Positions 33,831 through 43,316 of a DNA stretch of 64,000 nucleotides are shown here, one piece after another. Location of the stretch: contig CP011077.1 of assembly GCA_000963575.1 (NCBI GenBank), forward strand, positions 3,844,001 to 3,908,000, read 5' to 3'. Source of the DNA: Klebsiella michiganensis. Lineage in GTDB: Bacteria; Pseudomonadota; Gammaproteobacteria; Enterobacterales; Enterobacteriaceae. Below the pieces are notes generated by a model. The model worked only from the letters and a program-made list of their open reading frames with translations, made no database searches and was not told where the DNA came from. Made by a program: the position numbers and the translations under genes. Within the stretch, counting starts at the first letter, position 1; each line of letters begins with the position of its first letter.

Positions 33831-33907
33831 TGGGGTGGCTAATGGGACTCGAACCCACGACAACTGGAATCACAATCCAGGGCTCTACCAACTGAGCTAT
33901 AGCCACC
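33831..33907 (-). tRNA. hisR: tRNA-His(GTG)
   Basis: 77 nt with encoded CCA and the extra 5' G typical of tRNA-His (GGTGGCTATAGC). Anticodon GTG in GGATTGTGATTCC. Confidence 0.97.
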
Positions 33908-33963
33908 ACTGTAAAACTTTGACGCGGTATATGATACCACCGCAGCTCAAGCGCCCGCTTAAA

Positions 33964-34040
<77 letters not shown>

Positions 34041-34061
34041 GTAGCGCCGTTGCGGGGTCGG

Positions 34062-34090
34062 ATAATACGGGCTTCGTGCTCAGCTGTCTA
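34062..34090 (-). promoter_or_regulatory. Promoter of the argX-hisR-leuT-proM operon
   Basis: TAGACA, 17 bp spacer, TATTAT on the minus strand, followed by a GC-rich discriminator (CCGACCCCGC) as expected for stringently controlled stable-RNA promoters. It lies 22 bp before tRNA-Arg. Confidence 0.75.
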
Positions 34091-34154
34091 GTGCTTATTT
34101 CAATAAAATACTCGCAAAACTGCGCGTTTGGTTATGCTTTGTGCATCCTGATGC

Positions 34155-35540
34155 TTATCCGTTCAGTTTTTCACTAACGGCATGCTTATTCAGGCCAAAC
34201 ACCTTATAAACCAGCGTCACCGCGGCCAGGAAAACAACGCCAACCGTCAGCGACATTCGCGTATCTTCATTCAGCCCCATTCCCACCAGGACGCACACCA
34301 GGAACGCCATAGTCAGGTAGTTTGCCCATGGGAATAAAATAGAGCGGAACGGATGGCTGGCAATGGCCTCACGGTGCGCCTTACGGAAGCGAATCTGGCT
34401 AATCAGGATCACAAACCACGGCACCATACCCGGTAATACACTGGCGCTATAGACATAGACGAAAACGCGTTGCGGGTTCGGAATGATATAATTCAGGCAA
34501 GAGCCGAGCAGCAGAATGCCGATTGAGATCGCCACCCCTACGACAGGCACACCGCTACGTGAAACCGTCGCCATTTTAGCCGGGAGCTGACGGTTTTTCG
34601 CCAAGGCATATAGCATACGTCCGCAGCTGTACATACCGCTGTTACAGCCAGACAATGCCGCCGTCAAAACAACAAAGTTAATAATCCCTGCCGCCGCCGT
34701 GATACCGATTTTCGCAAATGTCAGTACAAACGGGCTACCTGTGGTACCGATTTGGTTCCACGGGAAAATAGTGACGATAACGAAAATCGCGCCCACATAA
34801 AAAATCAGAATACGCCACAGCACTTTCCCCACGGCGCTACGCAGCGTAACCTGCGGATTCTTCGCCTCGCCGGCCGTGATGCCGATGAGCTCCACCCCCT
34901 GATAGGACGCAACAACAATACACAACGCGGTCAAAAAGCCTTTCCAACCGCCAGCAAAAAAGCCGCCGTGCTCTGTCAGGTTGCTGAAGCCTATCGCCTG
35001 ACCATGATTGCCAAAACCAAAAAAGATAACGCCCAGGCCTACGACGATCATCACGATGATGGTCGTGACTTTAATCATCGCAAACCAAAATTCTATTTCA
35101 CCGTACAGGCGAACTGCCGCAAGGTTTGCCAGCGCCACAAGGCCGACAGCAAAAATAGCGGGCAGCCACTGAGGAAGATCCGGGAACCAATATTGGACGT
35201 AGACCCCAATCGCCGTGATTTCGGAAATACCGACCGCCATCCACATAAACCAATAGGACCAGGCCGTCAGATACCCAAAAAAGGGACTCATATAGCGATG
35301 AGCATAGACGGCGAAGGAACCGGCAACGGGTTCAAGGAACAGCATTTCTCCCATCGAACGCATGATGAAGAACACGAACAGGCCCGCAACAATGTACGCC
35401 AGCAGTACCGACGGCCCGGCCCATTTGAGGGTACTGGCGGCGCCCATAAACAGGCCAACACCAATGGTTCCTCCCAGGGCGATAAGTTCGATGTGTCGAG
35501 CTTCCAGCCCGCGCTGCAGCTCTGCTTTTTTCTCTGCCAT
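34155..35540 (-). CDS. yifK: YifK (ThrP), APC-family threonine/serine permease
   Basis: Amino acid-proton symporter of the AAT/APC superfamily; E. coli YifK has been reported to import threonine and serine. It has 461 residues as in E. coli, with twelve predicted helices. The APC signature is at the N-terminus (RGLEARHIELIALGGTIGVGLFMGAASTL begins around residue 10, described in parts). AGAGGATTT precedes the ATG. The 256 bp upstream, next to the wec terminator, should hold its promoter (Lrp and GcvB targets in E. coli), but I did not assign sites. Confidence 0.95.
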   Translation of the reverse strand: MAEKKAELQRGLEARHIELIALGGTIGVGLFMGAASTLKWAGPSVLLAYIVAGLFVFFIMRSMGEMLFLEPVAGSFAVYAHRYMSPFFGYLTAWSYWFMWMAVGISEITAIGVYVQYWFPDLPQWLPAIFAVGLVALANLAAVRLYGEIEFWFAMIKVTTIIVMIVVGLGVIFFGFGNHGQAIGFSNLTEHGGFFAGGWKGFLTALCIVVASYQGVELIGITAGEAKNPQVTLRSAVGKVLWRILIFYVGAIFVIVTIFPWNQIGTTGSPFVLTFAKIGITAAAGIINFVVLTAALSGCNSGMYSCGRMLYALAKNRQLPAKMATVSRSGVPVVGVAISIGILLLGSCLNYIIPNPQRVFVYVYSASVLPGMVPWFVILISQIRFRKAHREAIASHPFRSILFPWANYLTMAFLVCVLVGMGLNEDTRMSLTVGVVFLAAVTLVYKVFGLNKHAVSEKLNG

Positions 35541-35760
35541 AAATCCTCTGTATTGTGTTTGCTTTACTCCGGTTTTTACCGGTTATTGTGTTTGGTTATT
35601 GCCAGACTCAATAACAGGCCATGCAGCGTCGGCAAGAGATTTGCTGGCGCAACATCACTACGGCACTGCATCGAGTGGGCGCAATGGTTCCGTATTTTTT
35701 ACAAAATTACAAATAACTGAGTAACAAACTGGAATAAGTCTGGTTAAAAATCGCGCAGAG

Positions 35761-35790
35761 AAAGCAAAACGCGCCCGGATGAGCGCGTTG
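35761..35790 (-). terminator. Terminator of the ECA (wec) operon
   Basis: Minus-strand stem AACGCGC/GCGCGTT with an 8 nt loop and TTTGCTTT after it, 7 bp after the wecG stop. Confidence 0.75.
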
Positions 35791-35796
35791 GAAGGT

Positions 35797-36537
35797 TTAA
35801 AGCTTATTGGTCCAATGCCAGCGTAGATAACGCAGCAGGCGGAGTTGCCGTTTGATTCGGGTCGGCTGAGACAGCAATCTATATAGCCATTCCAGACCGA
35901 AATTTTGCCAGACCTTTGGCGCCCGCTTTACATGCCCGGTAAACACGTCATATGTGCCACCGACGCCCATATAAAGTGCCTGAGGATACACTTCCCGGCA
36001 TGCCTGCATCAGGATTTCCTGGCGCGGAGATCCCATAGCCACCGTGACAATCGCCGCGCCACTTTCGCGAATGCGCTCAAACAATGCCGGGCGTTGCTCA
36101 TCGGTAAAATAACCGTCCTGGCTGCCAACGATATTGACCTGCCACAGCTGCCTTAGCTTAGCCTCGGTTTGTGCCAGGACTTCAGGCTTTCCCCCCACCA
36201 AAAATACCGGGATATCCTCCTGACCTGCACGCTGCATCAAAGCTTCCCACAGATCGGCACCGGCTACGCGGTTCACTACGGCTCCCGGAAATTTTTTACG
36301 GATGGAGCGAACAACGCTTATCCCGTCGGCATATTTGTATTCTGCGGCGGTGATAAGGCCACGAATTTGCTCATCATCTTCTGCCGTCAGGATTTTTTCG
36401 GCATTGATTGCCACAAATGTCCCCTGACGTAAATTGCCCCCCGCATAGAGATAATCCAGCGCATGCTGCATATCTCGCCACCCCAGTAGATTCAGACCAC
36501 GGATGTTATAGGAAGGGGCTTCAGTAGAGTTGTTCAT
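35797..36537 (-). CDS. wecG: WecG, UDP-ManNAcA transferase (lipid II of ECA)
   Basis: Transfers N-acetylmannosaminuronic acid to undecaprenyl-PP-GlcNAc (ECA lipid I to lipid II); GT26 / TagA-WecG family, membrane-associated. The start at MNNSTEAPSY gives 246 residues as in E. coli and has AAGGA 6 nt upstream; an ATG five codons earlier overlaps the wzyE stop (ATGA) and cannot be excluded. Family blocks: YADGISVVRSIRKKFP, RVAGADLWE, VGSQDGYF and GVGGTYDVFTGHVKRAP. Last gene of the operon. Confidence 0.96.
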   Translation of the reverse strand: MNNSTEAPSYNIRGLNLLGWRDMQHALDYLYAGGNLRQGTFVAINAEKILTAEDDEQIRGLITAAEYKYADGISVVRSIRKKFPGAVVNRVAGADLWEALMQRAGQEDIPVFLVGGKPEVLAQTEAKLRQLWQVNIVGSQDGYFTDEQRPALFERIRESGAAIVTVAMGSPRQEILMQACREVYPQALYMGVGGTYDVFTGHVKRAPKVWQNFGLEWLYRLLSQPTRIKRQLRLLRYLRWHWTNKL

Positions 36538-36548
36538 GTACATCCTTA

Positions 36549-37910
36549 TCATGCATTCTGCGTGTCGGCGGCAGGAGCAGGCACGCGTCGCAGGCGCTGA
36601 TGAATAAGCCCTGCGCTTTCAAATAGCCAGTAAAGTAATTTTGCCACAACCAGGCAGGCGCCAAAAATGACGAGGAAGAACACCACGCGTGAGACAAAAG
36701 AGTCCAGCCCTTCACGAGCCAGAACGATCATATTGAAAATAGCACCAAAGCAGAACGCGTAGACGATTGCGGCTTTATAGCGGTTGCTTTCCCTGTTCGC
36801 CAGCTCATACAGCCAGTCAAACCATTTGATGATCAGCCCGACGACAACCGCGCCGAGAGGGATAAACCACACCCCACCCATCACCACCAGCGAACCAATC
36901 AACGTCGGAGAAATTGCCAGACCAGAATGGTTATTCAGCACCTGCCAGGTGAAATAGTTCGCGGTGTTCAGCACCGTGCCGGGGCGATCTGGCCAGACCC
37001 AGCTGGGTATGAATACGTAGAAATCACGAATGATGGGAGCCAGCCCCTGGAATTCGATCTTGTCGTAGTTTTGCAGCAGCAAACCAAGGTTTTCCCACGG
37101 CGAGAACGTATCGCGAGTCAGATAAAGGAAGGTGTAAAACGCCTCGTCCCCGCTGACGTTTAATCCGTAGCGCTTAAGCGCCAGCCAGAACATCCCGACA
37201 ATACCCAGTACGCCCGCCGCCGCCAGCATCCAGAGCGAAATCCAGCCGCGAATAATGCCGATGAACAAGAAGATGGCAAAGGCGATGATGATGTTAGCGC
37301 GCGTCCCGCCGACAATCATGTAAGTCAGCAGTCCGAAGGCGACGGTGCTGACCAGGAAGAAGATCCAGGCCCGGCTGTCCTGCCGCAGGAAGTACACCAC
37401 CAGCATGGCGGGAATAAAGAAATAGAAGAAGCGCTTGAGCGCTACGCCTGACACTTCACTGGAGAAAATTTGGCTGTAAGAGTGCAGTTTAAACAGCAGG
37501 AAGCCGTTATGGGCAAAGAAGATGCCGACGCTGACCAAAGCCACCAGCACCAGCATCAGCCACGTAAGATGCGTCTCAACGCGGTTCATGGTAAACAGCG
37601 GGCGACGCTCGGTGTGCCCGGCCTTCGCCCTGAGCCGGGTTTTATAGGTCACATAATAAATGCCATAGAAACAGGCCGCCGCGAGCTGCGCCTGCAACAG
37701 CACATCCGCGGGCACTACCGTTACCCCAAATCGGAACACCAGGGTACAAGTGAACGGAAAACCGAAAAAGAAGGTCAGTAAATAAAGCAGAGAAAAGAAG
37801 ACATTGAAGTTAAACCGCACGCGGCGAAACTCCTGATACGTCAGCAATCCGATAAACCCGACCGACAGGAACCAGACAACAAATAACCCGCCAAATTGTG
37901 CCAGACTCAT
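36549..37910 (-). CDS. wzyE: WzyE, ECA polysaccharide polymerase
   Basis: Polymerises ECA trisaccharide repeats at the periplasmic face of the inner membrane. The start at MSLAQFGGLFVVWFLS gives 453 residues (E. coli 450) and overlaps the wecF stop by ATGA; a frame 13 codons longer inside wecF is not supported. About eleven hydrophobic segments; large loops contain RDFYVFIPSWVWPDRPG. The C-terminus is Pro/Ala-rich. Confidence 0.95.
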   Translation of the reverse strand: MSLAQFGGLFVVWFLSVGFIGLLTYQEFRRVRFNFNVFFSLLYLLTFFFGFPFTCTLVFRFGVTVVPADVLLQAQLAAACFYGIYYVTYKTRLRAKAGHTERRPLFTMNRVETHLTWLMLVLVALVSVGIFFAHNGFLLFKLHSYSQIFSSEVSGVALKRFFYFFIPAMLVVYFLRQDSRAWIFFLVSTVAFGLLTYMIVGGTRANIIIAFAIFLFIGIIRGWISLWMLAAAGVLGIVGMFWLALKRYGLNVSGDEAFYTFLYLTRDTFSPWENLGLLLQNYDKIEFQGLAPIIRDFYVFIPSWVWPDRPGTVLNTANYFTWQVLNNHSGLAISPTLIGSLVVMGGVWFIPLGAVVVGLIIKWFDWLYELANRESNRYKAAIVYAFCFGAIFNMIVLAREGLDSFVSRVVFFLVIFGACLVVAKLLYWLFESAGLIHQRLRRVPAPAADTQNA

Positions 37911-38986
37911 TTTTGCTCTCCTGCCGCGATGCTCAGCGCATGATGCCACCCATCAATATAGTTAGGGTTAAAGAAAGCGATGCTTTGTTTATCCAGTAAA
38001 CGTAACTGGCGCTGCGCTTCCCTCACGGTCGCTTCATCAAGCGCATCCCCGGTAAAGAGCACCGGAATATGCTGCTCGACCATGTCCTGCCAGAACGGAT
38101 TCTTACGATTCAGCACGCAGGGGATCCCCGCCTGAATCAGCAGGCACAGCGTGCCGATACCTTGTTGGCGTTCAAAAATAAAATAGCCGAGATCGCACCG
38201 GCGCAGCAGCGCCAGGTATTCATTGAATTCAATTTTTTCCGTCAATACCTGGAGGTTTTCCGGGCTAAACAAGGTACTACCGACCCGTTGCACCTCTGCA
38301 ATATAAGCTTCGTTATTCGCCGGATAGCCCATTGGCACGACAACACGCACCGTGTCGCCAAACTGCTGGTGAATGGCCGTCAGCGCATCAACATGCTGAT
38401 TACTACGATCGCCGGAATTTCCCACCAGCAGCGTCAGTTTCCCACTATCTTGCCGTTCGGCCGCCATCGTATTAAGGCTCGGATCCATACGGGTTGGGAA
38501 ATACAACAGTTCACCTGATACCCGAGGATGACGCTGATGGAAATAGCTTAAATCCCCACGCGTAGCGAAAACGCGCCCTACGCGCCCCTGTGCAAACCGG
38601 CGCAGCCGATAGAACAGGCGGAATTTGATGCTGCGGGAAACTTCATACAGGTCGGCCCCCCAGATATGCCAGTTCATCTGCTCTGGCTTCAGGCCCCCGG
38701 TTAACAAAGCCACCCAAAGGCTGCCGTTAAACTGCCCGTGGAAAAAGAAACGCTGCTGCCGGTTCGCTCGAGCTTTAGCCAGAACCTCTGCGGCAATAGC
38801 CTGCTTCGAAGAGCAAAGCGTGATCGACAGCGCCGGAAAAGCGGACAACAGGGATTGATCTCCGGATACCACGATAAATTCTCGGGCGTGGGGAGTCGTG
38901 GCGGCTAAAACGTCGTTAAAGAAACGCAATACCGTCTGATTGTGATGAGGGATATCAGATCCCAATACGTGAATCAGTGTTGTCAT
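37907..38986 (-). CDS. wecF: WecF, TDP-Fuc4NAc:lipid II transferase
   Basis: Adds 4-acetamido-4,6-dideoxygalactose to ECA lipid II, completing the trisaccharide lipid III; GT56 family. It has 359 residues as in E. coli. Conserved blocks: VLGSDIPHHNQTVLRFFND, RQQRFFFHGQFNGSLW, WHIWGADLYE, LVGNSGDRSN and QQGIGTLCLLIQAGIPCVLNR. It overlaps wzxE upstream and wzyE downstream by 4 bp each. Confidence 0.97.
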   Translation of the reverse strand: MTTLIHVLGSDIPHHNQTVLRFFNDVLAATTPHAREFIVVSGDQSLLSAFPALSITLCSSKQAIAAEVLAKARANRQQRFFFHGQFNGSLWVALLTGGLKPEQMNWHIWGADLYEVSRSIKFRLFYRLRRFAQGRVGRVFATRGDLSYFHQRHPRVSGELLYFPTRMDPSLNTMAAERQDSGKLTLLVGNSGDRSNQHVDALTAIHQQFGDTVRVVVPMGYPANNEAYIAEVQRVGSTLFSPENLQVLTEKIEFNEYLALLRRCDLGYFIFERQQGIGTLCLLIQAGIPCVLNRKNPFWQDMVEQHIPVLFTGDALDEATVREAQRQLRLLDKQSIAFFNPNYIDGWHHALSIAAGEQK

Positions 38987-40233
38987 GCTCGTCTACGATA
39001 AATAAGGAAAACGCCACAGCAGAGCGCAAAATAAACAATATAGGTAGCCATATAGGCCTGAGCCGCCCCCAGCGCACCGTGGACGGGTATCAACCAGCGA
39101 GAAAAGCCGGTTAACAGAACAAACTGACTGATTTCAGTCAAAATATAAAAACGCAGTGACGCCTTAGCGATAACCAAATAGCCAAACACATAGGCCCCCA
39201 CCTTCAGCACGTCCCCCACCAGTTGCCAGGCAAACAAATCACGCATGGCGATGAATTTTGGTGAAAACAGTAGCCAGATGGCGAAATCACGCAGCAGCCA
39301 GACTGTCAGGCTTGCCGCCGCCACGGCGGGCAGAACAAACTTTAGCGAGCGCAGTATCTCACGCGTAATGGCGCTTTTTTCTTTCAGACGCGCAAGCGTA
39401 GGCAGCAGATAAACGCTAAAAGATGCCGTAATAAACTGCAGATAGGCATCTGAAATACTGCTTACCCCTTGCCAGATACCGACTTCGTCCCAGCCGTAAT
39501 GCGCCGCCAGCAAATTTCGCATCATCACATAGGCCACGGGGAGCGTGACTGAGGTGATCAGCGCCATAATAGTAAACTTGCCGAGATGGCTGGCCAGCAG
39601 TTTATCCCAGCTCGGCTTCAGGTAGCTCAGCGGAACATGTTCACGCCTCGCAAGCAAGACGACGGCAGGGATAACGATCAGGGCCGGCACCAAAGCCAGG
39701 CCTAACAGCGCCCCCTGGTAGCCGCCTAAACGATAGCAAGCATAATAAGCCAGCACGCCGATAACGCTGCCCGCAATCAGTGCCAGGGCGTTACCTGCGG
39801 CGTCACGAAATCCCTTCATAATGGCCAGCGACAGGTTTGCCCAGGCAATACCCATCTGGACCAACGCCACCAGTCGTACCAAGTTTTGGTAATCTGCATG
39901 GCCAAACAATCCGATGCTGATTGGCCGCGCGGCAAGAACGAATATCACCGCCAGCAGGGAAGAGAACCCGAGCACCATTGCCGAGGAGGTGCCGAGTACC
40001 CGCTTTAGCTGCTCCGGGTTGTCATGATGTTCGGCAACGTATTTGGTGACGCCGTTAAAAATACCCGCCCCGGCAAGCACGCCCAGCACGGTAACCATTT
40101 GGCGGAAGTTTCCGGCAAGCCCCACGCCGGACGGGCCAAAGGCCACGGCCAGCATTTTGACCACCAGCAAACCGGCACCAATTTTTACCAGCGTGGACCC
40201 GGCGGTCCACACTGAAGCTTTGGCTAACGACAT
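38983..40233 (-). CDS. wzxE: WzxE, ECA lipid III flippase
   Basis: MOP-superfamily flippase moving undecaprenyl-PP-trisaccharide across the inner membrane. It has 416 residues as in E. coli, with about twelve predicted helices. The N-terminus LAKASVWTAGSTLVKIGAGL is typical. One base separates it from wecE; a 4 bp overlap links it to wecF. Confidence 0.96.
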   Translation of the reverse strand: MSLAKASVWTAGSTLVKIGAGLLVVKMLAVAFGPSGVGLAGNFRQMVTVLGVLAGAGIFNGVTKYVAEHHDNPEQLKRVLGTSSAMVLGFSSLLAVIFVLAARPISIGLFGHADYQNLVRLVALVQMGIAWANLSLAIMKGFRDAAGNALALIAGSVIGVLAYYACYRLGGYQGALLGLALVPALIVIPAVVLLARREHVPLSYLKPSWDKLLASHLGKFTIMALITSVTLPVAYVMMRNLLAAHYGWDEVGIWQGVSSISDAYLQFITASFSVYLLPTLARLKEKSAITREILRSLKFVLPAVAAASLTVWLLRDFAIWLLFSPKFIAMRDLFAWQLVGDVLKVGAYVFGYLVIAKASLRFYILTEISQFVLLTGFSRWLIPVHGALGAAQAYMATYIVYFALCCGVFLIYRRRA

Positions 40234-40234
40234 C

Positions 40235-41365
40235 TCAGGCGAAGTAACTTTGCAGCGTATTGATGACGGTGCGTTGGTTCACCGGCGATAAGTTGTAGAA
40301 CAGCGGCAGACGGAGCAAACGCTCGCTTTCGCGAGTGGTGAAGCGGTCTTTCCCATGGAATCGACCAAACTTTTCCCCGGCCGGGCAGGCATGCAGCGGA
40401 ATGTAGTGGAACACCGCCATGATTTCCGCTTCTTTCAGGTAGGAAATCAGCGCGCTGCGGTCTTCAATATCGCGCAGCTTGATGTAGAACATATGGGCGT
40501 TCTGCACGCAGTTTGCAGGGACAACAGGCAGTTCTATGCGTCCGGCTTTAGCCAGCGGTGCAAGCGCATCGTGATAGATTTGCCACAGCTTTAGGCGCTG
40601 CTGATTAATCTTCTCTGCCGCCTCAAGCTGCGCCCAAAGATACGCGGCCTGCAAATCTGCCATCAGATAGCTTGAGCCAATATCACGCCAGGTGTATTTA
40701 TCCACCTGTCCACGGAAGAACTGGCTGCGGTTGGTGCCTTTCTCGCGAACAATCTCTGCCCGTTCGATTAAGGCTGGGTCGTTAATCAGCGTCGCGCCAC
40801 CTTCACCGCCCGCAGTATAATTTTTGGTCTCATGGAAACTGAAACACCCGATGTGACCAATCGCGCCCAGCGCACGACCTTTATAAGTGGACATCACGCC
40901 TTGCGCGGCATCTTCCACCACAAACAGGTTATGTTTTTTCGCGATGGCCATGATGGTGTCCATTTCACAGGCCACGCCGGCGTAATGAACCGGCACAATA
41001 ACGCGAGTTTTTTCGGTAATCGCCGCTTCAATTTTGGTTTCGTCGATGTTCATAGTGTCAGGCCGCACGTCTACAAACACGATCGTTGCGCCCCGTAGAA
41101 CAAAGGCATTAGCCGTTGAAACGAAGGTGTAGCTCGGCATAATCACTTCGTCGCCAGGCTTGATATCCAGCAGGATAGCGGCCATTTCCAGCGACGCAGT
41201 ACATGACGGCGTGAGCAGAACTTTCTTGCTGCCAAAACGCTGTTCCATCCACTGCTGGCAGCGGCGGGTAAAACCCCCGTCTCCGCACAGTTTGCCGCTG
41301 CCCATAGCAGCCTGCATGTATTCGAGTTCTGTTCCTACGACCGGCGGAGCGTTAAATGGGATCAT
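40235..41365 (-). CDS. wecE: WecE, dTDP-4-dehydro-6-deoxyglucose aminotransferase
   Basis: PLP enzyme of the DegT/DnrJ/EryC1 family making dTDP-4-amino-4,6-dideoxygalactose. It has 376 residues as in E. coli. The PLP lysine is Lys181 in FHETKNYTAGGEGG; the substrate-side EDAAQG motif is at 151-156. Its substrate comes from dTDP-glucose 4,6-dehydratase, whose ECA gene (rffG) is missing from this operon. Confidence 0.97.
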   Translation of the reverse strand: MIPFNAPPVVGTELEYMQAAMGSGKLCGDGGFTRRCQQWMEQRFGSKKVLLTPSCTASLEMAAILLDIKPGDEVIMPSYTFVSTANAFVLRGATIVFVDVRPDTMNIDETKIEAAITEKTRVIVPVHYAGVACEMDTIMAIAKKHNLFVVEDAAQGVMSTYKGRALGAIGHIGCFSFHETKNYTAGGEGGATLINDPALIERAEIVREKGTNRSQFFRGQVDKYTWRDIGSSYLMADLQAAYLWAQLEAAEKINQQRLKLWQIYHDALAPLAKAGRIELPVVPANCVQNAHMFYIKLRDIEDRSALISYLKEAEIMAVFHYIPLHACPAGEKFGRFHGKDRFTTRESERLLRLPLFYNLSPVNQRTVINTLQSYFA

Positions 41366-41369
41366 TTTT

Positions 41370-42047
41370 TCACCTGTATAACCAGAAGGCGGTGCTTTCT
41401 ATCGTGGCACCGCTTTTAATATAGCGACGCAGCGCGGCGGTATTGCTCACCTGAGTTGCCACCCGCAGAGTTTGCAACCCGCGCTGACGACACCAGTCTT
41501 GTGCAGCAGCCATCAGCTCTTCACCTAAGCCCTGTCCGGCAAGCAGTCCAATTCTGGCCTCTTCGGCATTCAGTTGCCGTAATGTCACAAAACCTTGGTA
41601 CTTCTCACTTTTTTGCAGCAACAGGCACTGATGATCAAAGGTGCCAAGCACGGCGTTTTCGATCCATTGCGCATAGAAACGGCCGCTGTCGCCGGCCCGA
41701 TACCAGGGTGTACGAAATCGGCTTTGCGTGAACACCTGGGAAGCCGCCAGGCGAAGTGCAGGAATATCCTCCGGCTGTGCGATACCGACAGGAATATTTG
41801 CATTTTGCGTGCCAATACAAAGGGCTAAATCAACCTCACCTTCAACAAGCTGAAAGCCAAGCTGCTGCAGACCATCCAGCCAGTCGGTACGATGCGCGGG
41901 GATCTTTGCCTGAACGCGCGACCATGCACTTAGCTGCTCTTCCTGCAGGACAGGGGCTTGCTCAGAGAAGTGAACCACGCTGCTATTTACGTCAAAGAAG
42001 CGGTTTTCCCACTCCAGCCCCGCCAGGGTTGCATGAATCGGATTCAT
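41370..42047 (-). CDS. wecD: WecD, dTDP-fucosamine acetyltransferase
   Basis: GNAT-family N-acetyltransferase making dTDP-Fuc4NAc from the WecE product and acetyl-CoA. It has 225 residues (E. coli 224). The acetyl-CoA-binding segment is ARIGLLAGQGLGEELMAAA (about 165-185), then the C-terminal RVATQVSNTAALRRYIKSGA. It lies only 6 bp after wecC: rffG and rffH, which lie between these genes in E. coli, are not present. Confidence 0.95.
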   Translation of the reverse strand: MNPIHATLAGLEWENRFFDVNSSVVHFSEQAPVLQEEQLSAWSRVQAKIPAHRTDWLDGLQQLGFQLVEGEVDLALCIGTQNANIPVGIAQPEDIPALRLAASQVFTQSRFRTPWYRAGDSGRFYAQWIENAVLGTFDHQCLLLQKSEKYQGFVTLRQLNAEEARIGLLAGQGLGEELMAAAQDWCRQRGLQTLRVATQVSNTAALRRYIKSGATIESTAFWLYR

Positions 42048-42053
42048 ACCGGA

Positions 42054-43316
42054 TTACCGCCAAACGCCTTTAGTATCGATAATCCACGGCTGGCGCACTT
42101 TGTCAGCTGGAACGGCTTTAAATTCTTTATGGTCAACCAGCATCACCAGCACATCAGCCTGGTCAAGAGCGACTTCCAGTGAGGTTAATTCACAGTGGCC
42201 GGCAAGCTTCGCCGGTAGTGTGTGGATATTAGGTTCGACGACTAACGTTTTACCGCTGTGCCATTCGGCCAGCAGCTCGGCAATTTCCATTGCCGGACTT
42301 TCGCGCAAGTCGTCAATGTTAGGCTTAAAGGCAAGACCAAAGCAGGCAATTGTCAGTTCGCTGGCCCGACGGCCTGTTTCAGCCAGGCAGTCGGCTATCG
42401 CGGCTTTGACTTGATTAATCACCCATACAGGCTTGCCGTCATTCACTTCACGAGCAGTACGGATCAGACGGGCCTGTTCAGGATTCTGCGAAACGATAAA
42501 CCATGGATCTACCGCAATACAGTGCCCGCCGACGCCGGGCCCAGGCTGCAGTACATTCACGCGAGGATGGCGATTGGCCAGACGAATCAATTCCCAGACG
42601 TTGATCCCCTGATCCGCACAGATTAGCGAGAGCTCGTTGGCAAAGGCGATATTGACATCGCGGAAGCTGTTTTCCGTCAGCTTGCACATTTCGGCTGTGC
42701 GGGAGTTGGTAATAACACATTCGCCTTCGAGGAAAATGTTATACAGCTCGCTTGCACGGGCGGAACATACCGGCGTCATGCCGCCAACAACGCGGTCGTT
42801 TTTGATCAGTTCAACCATCACCTGCCCCGGCAAAACGCGCTCCGGGCAATAAGCGATATTTATATCTGCCTGCTCTCCCGCTTGTTGAGGGAAGCTCAAA
42901 TCCGGACGCAGGGCGGCCAGCCATTCAGCCATTTGCTCAGTGGCGCCGACAGGGGAAGTCGACTCCAGCACGACCAGTGCCCCTTTCTTCAGTACGGGCG
43001 CAATGGACTCTGCCGCCGATTTCACATAAACCATGTCCGGCTCATGATCGCCCTTAAAAGGGGTCGGCACAGCAATAAGATAGGCATCAGCCTCAACGGG
43101 CTGCACGGTGGCGCTCAGGTATCCAGCGTCGACGGCAGCTTTCACTACCTTGTCTAAATCAGGCTCAACAATGTGAATTTCACCACGATTAATGGTGTCC
43201 ACCGCTCGCTGATTTATATCCACGCCGATGACTTTACGTTGACGGGAAGCAAACGCGGCAGCGGTCGGTAAGCCAATGTAGCCCAGACCAATAACGGAGA
43301 TGGTGGAAAAACTCAT
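42054..43316 (-). CDS. wecC: WecC, UDP-N-acetyl-D-mannosamine dehydrogenase
   Basis: NAD-dependent oxidation of UDP-ManNAc to UDP-ManNAcA, UDP-glucose/GDP-mannose dehydrogenase family. It has 420 residues as in E. coli. The NAD-binding motif is GLGYIGLPTAA at the N-terminus; the catalytic Cys lies in GPGVGGHCIAVDP; the C-terminal domain has GLAFKPNIDDLRESPA. It overlaps wecB by 4 bp (ATGA). Confidence 0.98.
   Translation of the reverse strand: MSFSTISVIGLGYIGLPTAAAFASRQRKVIGVDINQRAVDTINRGEIHIVEPDLDKVVKAAVDAGYLSATVQPVEADAYLIAVPTPFKGDHEPDMVYVKSAAESIAPVLKKGALVVLESTSPVGATEQMAEWLAALRPDLSFPQQAGEQADINIAYCPERVLPGQVMVELIKNDRVVGGMTPVCSARASELYNIFLEGECVITNSRTAEMCKLTENSFRDVNIAFANELSLICADQGINVWELIRLANRHPRVNVLQPGPGVGGHCIAVDPWFIVSQNPEQARLIRTAREVNDGKPVWVINQVKAAIADCLAETGRRASELTIACFGLAFKPNIDDLRESPAMEIAELLAEWHSGKTLVVEPNIHTLPAKLAGHCELTSLEVALDQADVLVMLVDHKEFKAVPADKVRQPWIIDTKGVWR

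Noticed and set aside
34752..35720. 322-codon open frame antisense to yifK
   Set aside because: Complement of membrane-protein codons; highly polar sequence with no family features.
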